A DNA stretch of 64,000 nucleotides from Tetrahymena thermophila SB210 (taxonomy: Eukaryota > Ciliophora > Oligohymenophorea > Hymenostomatida > Tetrahymenidae): contig NW_002476246.1 in assembly GCF_000189635.1 (NCBI RefSeq), forward strand, positions 62,001 to 126,000, written 5' to 3'. Under the pieces are notes generated by a model. The model was not told the DNA's origin and did no database searches. It saw only the letters and a program-made list of their open reading frames with translations. Positions within the stretch are counted from its first letter, which is position 1, and each line of letters begins with the position of its first letter. Positions 53,185-61,677 of this stretch are shown piece by piece. The position numbers and the translations under genes are program-made.

Positions 53185-54571
53185 GAAAATTATTTTTAGT
53201 AAAATTAAATTTTTTTAATAAATAAATATTATGCAATTCATTAAATTTAGGATAAATTATTTAAATATAGATAGCTGTAAGTATATGATTGGATTTATTA
53301 ATTTTATAGTATAGATTAATTTTTATCTTAAGTATTAATAAAAGAATTATTAAATATTTATTTATTTAATAAATATGTTAATGTTTTGTACTAAATATTA
53401 GCAACATTTTCTACTTTAAACAAAAATAAAATTATTTGCATAAAAATAATCTTTCATTAATTAACCCCCAAAAAATGTTTCTCCTCGTTAAAAATGGATA
53501 CATTGATTTTTATTTTACTATAATTGTTAAGTTTTCAAAATATTATTAGAACTTAACAATTATTTACAATTTTATTAATGCAATTCTTTATAAAAAAAAG
53601 AGTAACAATATAATTTTTCTATAAATATTTCTTTATTTATTATGATAAATTAACATGAAGCTCTTTTTATCCTTCTAATTTTAATATTACGAAATATATT
53701 AAATATATATTTTTTATTAAACACTTTTTATTTTTGATTACCAATCCAACAAATTTAAGTATTTAGATAGGAATAGTTTATTACATATTTAATTACGCTA
53801 TTAAATTCATCATTTTTTAGAGATTAAACCTTATAATTAAGAAAATAAATTACATATTTACAATATTTAAAATTGTATCTTACTCATACTATCATTCATA
53901 AATTTAGTTACATAATTAAAAATAGCATAAGATAAAAATTATTTTTTAAATATGATAAGCTGCATAAGTAAATTATTTGTTTGGTTTAATTAATTTTGTT
54001 AGAATATCTGAGTTAAATATATTCATAAAATTTACACTTATTAGCTATAAGTTCTATTAATTTATCTATCCCAAATATATCTTTATCATTTAATTTATTT
54101 ATTATTTTTTTACATATTTTTATACAGTTTTCATAGACGCTTTATGATTTAATCTATTATTTAAATTTATTTGTAATCTCTATCCTAAATTTTTAAAAAT
54201 AAATAAATAATTTTTATTTTATTTATTTTTCTTAATAACCTCTTTCATTTGTTACAATTCAAAAACTAATAATTAATTATTTGAGAGATAGAGTTGAGAA
54301 AATGTGTATAAATCAAATAAAATGATGTTCATTTAAGAAACCATCTCTTATTCTTTTAACACAACTTATAATTAATTTTATAAAACTTTTTCATACAATA
54401 AAAAGTTTTTATTTTTAATCAATCATGAAATGAATCAAATCAAGCAAATGAGTAATATGCTGTCTGTAAAAAACATAATAGATAAAAATTTAATTTTTTA
54501 AAATATAAATATTCATAAAGCATTAACCAAATAAAAATAAGAGATAGTGTTTTTTATTCTATTAAAAAAGT
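53185..54571. other. Divergent region upstream of ABC2, copy of the ABC1-HK2 spacer
   Basis: Recognisable copy of 40056-41050 joined to 41920-42302, with an internal deletion of roughly 0.8 kb. Shared strings include 'atattcataaaatttacact' and 'cataatagataaaa'. No coding frame is supported. Confidence 0.55.
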
Positions 54572-54730
54572 ATGAAAATTGAATCAAAATAACCAAAAAA
54601 ACAATAAAATGAAATAACATACTAAATCAGTTCTTATTAATCCTAAATATTTTGATATCATCAATGAATTAATCGTTTATTTATACCTAATAACTCTAGC
54701 CTTAATTTTTTTCTTAGTTTTAAAAAATTA
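54572..54730 (+). pseudogene. 5' fragment of a histidine kinase gene (HK relic)
   Basis: Nearly identical to the first 150 bp of HK2 (LINPKYFD, LYLITLA), but the distance between the two conserved ATGs is 37 nt (54572 and 54609) instead of 36, so the upstream ATG is out of frame. Similarity to HK2 stops near 54720-54730 inside the second membrane helix. No kinase motif follows. This is a truncated duplicate. Confidence 0.8.
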
Positions 54731-54950
54731 GCTAAAAAAAAAATATTTATTACTCTAGTACATATATATTCACTCTTGCTAACGAAATAACAAAAGAATG
54801 GAATTAATAGTTTTAAAATAGAAATTTTATATTATTTAGAAATAATAAGGTCCCTCTTTAACTTATTTAGAATATTTAATCAAATTTGATATAAAATAAT
54901 TTGATAGAAAATTTACTTTATTTATTGATAACAAAAAATAGATAAATTTT

Positions 54951-55320
54951 ATTAACTAAAAATGAAAATATTTATTAAGAAAAAATTTTTATTATAATTA
55001 TGATTAATAAATAAAAGAGTTTTAATCGTTTATTATTTGCATATGTAGAATATTTTTAGTTAATTAAAATTTTAAAAAGAATCAATTAAATTTATCAATT
55101 TAAATTCTAGATAAAATATTTTATTTATCTAACTTTCTTTTATTATAAAATTTATTTGATTTTATTAAGATTCTAAAAAAAACTAAAGATCTTTTTATAC
55201 TTGATAAAAATTCACTCGTTTTAATTAAAATTAAAAAATTTTTTAGATTTTCTTTAGATAGTTAATTAGAATTTGTAAGATAAATTAAAAAAATTCATCT
55301 ATTTTAATCAATTTTATTAC
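54951..55320. repeat. 368-bp direct repeat, copy 1
   Basis: Begins 'aatgaaaatatttattaaga' (54961) and includes 'ataaaaattcactcgtttta'. It is repeated immediately at 55321-55690 with small differences, and again near 59215-59590. No open frame; function unknown. Confidence 0.75.
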
Positions 55321-55690
55321 TAACTAAAAATGAAAATATTTGTTAAGAAAAAATTTTTATTATAATTATGATTAATAAATAAAACAGTTTTAAATCATTT
55401 ATTATTCCATTTGTAGAATATTTTTAGTCAACTAAAATTTTATAAAGAATCAATTAAATTTATCAATTTAAATTCTAGGTAAAATATTTATTTATCTAAC
55501 TTTCTATTATTAAAAAATTTATTTGATTTTATTAAAATTCTATTAAAAAACTAAAGATCTTTTCATACTTGATAAAAATTCACTCGTTTTAATTAAAATT
55601 AAAATTTTTTTAAGATTTTCTTTAGATAGTTAATTAGAATTTCTGAGATAAATAAAAAAAATTCATCTATTTTAATCAATTTTATTACTA
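55321..55690. repeat. 368-bp direct repeat, copy 2
   Basis: Tandem copy of 54951-55320 at a 368-bp offset, sharing 'tagaatatttttagt' and 'ctaaagatctttt'. Differences are scattered substitutions and short indels in A/T runs. Confidence 0.75.
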
Positions 55691-56350
55691 ATATTAATTA
55701 ATTGTTTTTAAAATCTAATTTAATACATGCCTATTCTGGCCTATAAATAATATATATAATACACTCTATTTTAATTTTTTTTCAAAGTAAAATACTAATA
55801 GATAAAAATGTGAACATAGAATTAAAAGTCTTTTATTTATTATTGATTTCTTCATATAATTTAAATTAAAATCTAAATATCGCTTTCAGTTCTACTTAAT
55901 TAATACTATCAAATTCAAATTTATTTGATAATACTCACTTACTTCATTTTAACATGTATATTTTTTGAAAGTTATTTATTTAAATATTTATAAGTAACAT
56001 TTTAGTGAGGTGGAAGAATGTGAAAGAATATTTTTTTTTATATGGTCTAAAATATATCATTGATAATTTAAAGACACTCTTTTATTTTGCAATAAAAAAC
56101 CACCTATAATAACAAGTACTAGATTAAATAATATACAAATATTCTTATAATATTTTTATTTGCAAATTTTTAAGATGCGATTTATTATTTATCCTCAGTA
56201 TTTTATAAATTTGCTTAGATATTAAAATTTTAAAAGCATATATATATCAATCTTTTATATGAAGTTTATAATAGATAGCTTAAAATAGAATTGAATAAAA
56301 AATTTAATACAAAATATATGAAATATAATACAAAAATAAACAAACTAAAA

Positions 56351-57037
56351 TCAAAATATAAATAATATTTATCTTTATCTTATATATTGAATGCTTTGCT
56401 GAATTTATGGTAGATTAATCTTTATTGTAGTATAGATTGCCATTATAATTATTAATATAAGCATGTAAATTACTTGTACGCAAGATTTATTTAAGATAAA
56501 TAAAATTAGGCAATAAGGTAGCATAACAAGGCTACTAAAAGAATATATTAATTAATAAACCATATTTATAATATGGTATGGTAAAGTTTATTCCATTCCA
56601 TAAACTAATAGAATATTTTTTAAGTTAAATGGTATATTGCTTAATGTAGAGTATCTCACAATACAGATAGCTTCAACCCAGGAATTTTAATGTATCAATG
56701 GTATGACTAACGTTAAAGAGATCAAGCATAGGTTAATTAACTATATTGAGTGAAGCTATTTTAAGATCTACTACGCAACTAATTCAAATAATATATAACT
56801 AAGAATTAAGATAACATAATACACTTAGACTTCAGATTGTATAAATCCAAATGTTCTAAATACTATTTAATTTTCTAACTTAGGATTAAGTATCGCATGG
56901 TATAATAATAAACTAAATACCCATTAAATGATGGATAAAGTATAAAACACCATTTAAGAGTGGACTTCATAATTTTTCATTAATCTGTAAATCAGAAACC
57001 AAAACAGTAGTAGTAAAATAAAGGCTATAAAAACCAT
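56351..57037 (-). CDS. TLC-domain-like multi-pass membrane protein (TLC1)
   Basis: A 228-residue open frame with ciliate code, MVFIAFILLL to RQILFIF, TGA at 56353-56351. It has about six membrane helices and the core SWVEAICIVRYSTLSNIPFNLKNIL, which aligns with SGSENIYVLRYATFCNVPMNMKTIL of TLC2. The layout resembles TRAM/LAG1/CLN8 (TLC) proteins such as ceramide synthases and lipid regulators of the endoplasmic reticulum. Where TLC2 has the family's His-His pair (WLFIHHSF), this protein has IQLINLCL, so ceramide synthase chemistry is unlikely. The same frame stays open upstream to about 57185, just after a plausible intron acceptor, and DNA conserved with TLC3 extends to about 57430, so an N-terminal exon and first helix may be missing from this model. 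Confidence 0.62.
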
Positions 57038-57667
57038 TATAATTTAGTCTAATTTTGAAGTGATATTTTTAATAGAAATTTTTAATTATAGTTTTTCATA
57101 GTAGTTCTTTTAAGCTTTTTAATCAAAAGAACTGTAGTGTCTTTTTATGAATTAATCAAAAATTAATTGAATAAATAAAACACTTTTTTTTTTTTCTATA
57201 TTAATAAAGATTTGCTTATTAAATAAAAATTTAATTTCCAAATTAAAAATTACATATAACTCAATGAAATTTAAGAAAAATCAAATAGAATAAACAAATA
57301 AAATAGAAAATTAGGGATAGGTTAATTATTTTTCAGGTATCAGTTCTTCTGTTGTTATAAGCATAAATGGATATTTATTTGTCAATTCAAATGATATATA
57401 CCTTGATTTTCTTAATTTTGCGAAAGTTTAATAAAAATATATTTAAAAGCAATTTAATTTTAAAAATCTGTAAATTTTAATATAAAATTATTTTGAGAAT
57501 ATCAAAAAATGAAAATTTAAATTAATAAATTATTTGATGTATTTATGAGTATTATTTTTATATAAAGTTATTTATTTAATTACATTTAATATAAAATTTA
57601 TATATAAATTTACATAGTTCTTAATAAAAAATTTTTTATCTATTATAAATTCAATTTTAAAATTTCT

Positions 57668-58351
57668 TCAAAAGACTTCATTTCTATTTTTGAAGTATCT
57701 AATGCTTGAAATGGAGGATGGCAAATGATTTTTTATTATTGTGTAAATAGCTTGTGTGCATAACAAGGAAAGCATAGAGAATGTTAAAATACTTGTATTA
57801 CTCTCATAGAATTATATCATAAGTAAAGGAAGCATAATTAAAAAATTAAAAGAGTAAATTACAGCATAAAAGATATTCATTATGTGATAGCTTTTGGTTT
57901 TGTACATTCCTTTTTTAGCTAAGATAGTCTTCATGTTCATAGGAACATTGCAGAAAGTAGCATATCTTAATACATAAATGTTTTCTGAGCCAGAAATTTG
58001 GTATAAGAGAGCGATCAAAATAAAGAGTAGGGTAAATGAATGATGAATAAAAAGCCATTCACAGAGTTATTTTTTATAGAACCTAGCCACCAAATCAAAA
58101 GTAAAATAGCTACAAGTTAGAATATGAAACCAAAGTTATATCAAAGTCAAATCGTTTCCAAATAATTTTTGTTCCACATCCTTGTCTAGCTAGAAAGATA
58201 CTATTATTTAAAAATAGGCGAAGGCTAGCAACCAATGTGTCATAGAAAGTACTGCAAAAGATATTTCAGATTGGATTCCTTATTTAACCATTATTTTATA
58301 GCCTGCAATCCAGAAGAAAAGCAAACCAATGAAAGCTATTAGGTGAATCAT
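57668..58351 (-). CDS. TLC-domain-like multi-pass membrane protein (TLC2)
   Basis: A 227-residue frame, MIHLIAFIGLLFFW to NRNEVF, TGA at 57670-57668. It has six predicted helices with the TLC hallmarks: an acidic-aromatic helix (FTFDLVARF), a His-His pair (LFIHHSFTLL) and a conserved RYATFCNVP loop. The family covers ceramide synthases and related ER or plasma-membrane lipid proteins; residue-level assignment to one subfamily is not possible. The frame is open upstream to about 58520 through a Lys-rich loop (KEIKKLKAQFYKK) and a hydrophobic helix (LLFFKSLLLIFAL). The real start is therefore probably upstream, perhaps via a small exon near 58550 (MKAFFNILIF, in another frame). It is flanked by the two TLC1/TLC3 copies on the same strand. 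Confidence 0.65.
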
Positions 58352-60180
58352 CTAAGATATTTTTATTAGTTTTTTAAGTAGAGTTTTTTTATAAAATTAA
58401 GCTTTTAGTTTTTTAATTTCTTTTTTTATTTATATTTTTTTGTGTTTTTGGTCTGTCTTATTATTATTTAAAGCAAAAATTAATAAAAGCGATTTAAAAA
58501 ATAAAAGTATTTCTGAAATGAAATTGAAAAGACAAATATTAGAATATTAAAAAAAGCCTTCATTTTAAATTAAAACACATTAAATAAAGAAAGAATTAAA
58601 AGAGTTTTAAATTTCTATCTAAATGTTAATTTTGATAGTCTCGTTTTTTTCAATTGTAGTTTTGATCATTTTCTCGTAAAAAATCAAAGAGGGTAGCTAT
58701 TTAGATTATTTTTTTTATTGAAATACATACAGGCCTTAATAGTTTTTAAAACAGAAATATTATATTTTTTAGAAGTAATTAGTTCCCTCGTTAACTTATT
58801 TAGAATATTTAATCAAATCTGATATAAAATAGTTTGATAGGAAATTTACTTTATTTATTGATAGCAAAAAATTAGATATATTTTATAAACCAAATACTAA
58901 TTTATACACTATCAATATTATTTTTCATGTAAAATTCTGTAAAAAAATAATTTTTTACTGATATTTATTTAAATATCTAAATAGAAAATTTTATATTTAA
59001 AATATTTAATTTATTATTGATCCATCAAAAAAATTAAAGCATTTAGGATTTAAGAAGTACAAGCAAAAAGAAAAATTAAAGTATTTTCATTTAATTTGAT
59101 AAATGAATATTTGTATCATTTTGTCATGCATAGAAAAATAAAAGTATTTATTAAATATGTAGCAATTTATAATAGGAATTGTAAAAATTAGATTAAATTG
59201 AAATAAAAGATATTAACGAAACATAAATGAAAAAAATTGTAATATAATTATAATTAATAAATAAAACGCTATTAAATCGTATATTATTGCATGTGTAGAA
59301 CATTTTTAGTTAATTAAAATTTTAGAAAAAATTTTATAAATTTATCAATTTACATTCTAGGTAAAATATTTAATTTATCTAACTTTCTTTTATTACAAAA
59401 TTAATGTGATTTTACTTAGATTCTATTTTAAAAACTAAAGATCTTTTCATACTTGATAAAAATTCACTTGTTTTAATTAAATTTGAAATTTTTTTTAGAA
59501 TTTCTTTAGATAGTTACTAAGAATTTATAACAAAAATTAAAAAATCACTTCTAATATAATATTTATCTATTTTAATCAATTAAATACTAATATTAATTAA
59601 TTATTTATAAAGGTAAAATATTACAAGATAAAAATCTGAATTAAGAATTAAAAGTCTTTTATCATAATTTATTATTAACTTCTTCATATAATTTAAATAA
59701 AAATCTAATTATCTCTTTCATCTTCTACTTAATTAATTCTATCAAATTCAAATTTATTTGATAATACTCAATGAATTAATTTTAATATTTATATTTTTTC
59801 AAAGTTATTTACTTAAATATTTATTAGTTAACATTTTAATGAGGTGAAAGAATGTAAAAGAATATTTTTTTTTATATGGTCCAAAATATATTCGGCTCAG
59901 GTTTAATAGCAATTTGAAAAAAACAAGCGAAAATTATCTCCGCCCGCCAGGAGTGTATTTATTATTATATTTTATACAACTATTATTATAATATTTTTAA
60001 GATGCGGTTTATTATTAATCCTCAGTATTTTATAAATTTGTTTGGTTATTCAAATATTTAAAAGCACATATTTATTTTTTGTATGAAATTTATAATAGAT
60101 AACTTAAAATATAATATAGAAAAGAATACAAATTTAATATAAAATATATGAAATATAATACAAAAATAAACTAACTAAAA
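58352..60180. other. Region between TLC2 and TLC3, largely duplicated DNA
   Basis: Upstream end of TLC2 (to about 58560), then sequence from about 58740 that copies 54810-56340 with indels, including a third 368-bp repeat. A short GC-rich stretch lies near 59890-59955. No complete gene is seen. Confidence 0.5.
59215..59590. repeat. Third copy of the 368-bp repeat
   Basis: Matches 54951-55320 and 55321-55690 over most of its length ('gtagaacatttttagttaat', 'actaaagatcttttcatact'). This copy is single, which shows that the duplicated segment carried one copy, or that one copy was later lost or gained. Confidence 0.7.
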
Positions 60181-60867
60181 TCAAAATATAAATAATATTT
60201 ATCTTTATCTTATATATTGAATGCTTTGCTGAATTTATGGTAGATTAATCTTTATTGTAGTATAGATTGCCATTATAATTATTAATATAAGCATGTAAAT
60301 TACATTTGCGCAATATTTATTTAAGATAAATAAAATTAGGCAATAAGGTAGCATAACAAGGCTACTAAAAGAATAGATTAATTAATAAACCATATTTATA
60401 ATATGGTATGGTAAAGTTTATTCCATTCCATAAACTAATAGAATATTTTTTAAGTTAAATGGTATTTTGCTTAATTTAGAGTATCTCACAATACAGATAG
60501 CTTCAACCCAAGAATTTTAATGTATCAATGGTATAACTAACGTTAAAGACATCAAGCATAGGTTAATTAACTAAATTGAGTGAAGCTATTTTAAGATCTA
60601 CTGCGCAACTAATTCAAATAATATATAACTAAGAATTAAGATAACATAATACACTTAGATTTCAGATTGTATAAATCGAAATGTTCTAAATACTATTTGG
60701 TTCTCTAACTTAGAATTAAGTATCGCTTGGCTTAATAATAAACTAAATATCCATTAAATGATGGATAAAGTTTAAAAAACCATTTAAGAGGGGACTTCAT
60801 AATTTTTCATTAATCTGTAAATCAGAAACCAAAACAGTAGTAGTAAAATAAAGACTATAAAAACCAT
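60181..60867 (-). CDS. TLC-domain-like multi-pass membrane protein (TLC3)
   Basis: A 228-residue frame with the same length, start (MVFIAF) and TGA (60183-60181) as TLC1. Only about a dozen residue changes are visible, e.g. HSQMVFYTL to PSQMVFQTL, LYHAIL to LSQAIL, STLSNIP to SKLSKIP. No frameshift or internal TGA was found. It also lacks the TLC His-His pair. The coding part is more similar to TLC1 than the flanks are, which suggests recent conversion or purifying selection. The upstream open frame and conserved region to about 61270 again suggest an unmodelled N-terminal exon. Confidence 0.62.
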
Positions 60868-61677
60868 TATAATTTAGTCTAATTTTGATGTGATATTTTT
60901 AATAGAAATTTTTAATTATAGTTTTTCATAATAGTTCTTTTAAGCTTTTTAATCAAAAGAACTATAGTGTCTTTTTATGGACTAATCAAAAATTAATTGA
61001 ATAAATAAAACACTTTTTTTTTTTTTTCTATATTAATAAAGATTTGCTTATTTATTAAAAATTTAATTTGCAAATTAAAAATTACAAAAAACTCAATGAA
61101 ATTTAAGAAAAATCAAATAGAATAAGCAAATAAAATAGAAAATTCAATATAGGTTATTTATTTTTAAGTTATCTATTCTTCCGTTGTTATAAGCATAAAT
61201 GGATATTTATTTGTCTACTCAAAATATATATACCTTGATTTTCTTAATTTTGCAAAAGTTTAATAAAAATAAATTTTTAAAAGCAATTTAATGTTAATAA
61301 ATAAAAAATGTTTGATATTATTAATATTTTATTTAAGAAATTAAGATAGACTTTACAATATATATTAAAAAAATACATTTGTTATTAAATCTAAAAATAT
61401 TATGTACTTTTTTTTCTAATTCAAAAAATGAAATAATTTTTGATATAAAATTTGATAAAATTTTTGCTTAAATTATCAATAGTGCTATGAAATAAATTTA
61501 CTATTTTTTAGAGAGTATGTGATTTTTAATTTACAGATTATTATATGTTATATATGTTATTTATTTATAATAAATTTATAAACAAAAATATATTGAAACA
61601 ATTAATTGTAAATACAATCTTTCAAAAAATTATTGATAATAAGAGATAGTGTTATTATTTATTTGATAAATATAAGC
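60868..61677. other. Divergent intergenic region between TLC3 and HK3
   Basis: Up to about 61270 it copies the region upstream of TLC1. Beyond that is unique AT-rich DNA leading to the HK3 start. A segment 'agagatagtgtt' shortly before the HK3 ATG also precedes the HK relic (54541) and, as 'agaaatagtgtgtt', HK2 (42270), so it may be part of a shared kinase promoter or leader. Confidence 0.45.

Larger units (their letters stand above)
54731..56350. other. Non-coding repeat-rich region
   Basis: It contains the 368-bp direct repeat pair and sequence that recurs, with changes, at 58740-60180. No coding frame is supported. It lies between the HK relic and the stop codon of TLC1. Confidence 0.5.
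54810..57430. repeat. Segmental duplication, left copy (with TLC1)
   Basis: Runs from 'tagaaattttatattattta' through the 368-bp repeats and TLC1 to 'ccttgattttcttaattttg'. The partner is 58740-61270. Between the copies lies about 1.3 kb holding TLC2. Confidence 0.75.
58740..61270. repeat. Segmental duplication, right copy (with TLC3)
   Basis: Partner of 54810-57430, in the same orientation. It has one 368-bp repeat instead of two, and a GC-rich stretch near 59890-59955 where the left copy has AT-rich sequence. Confidence 0.75.
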
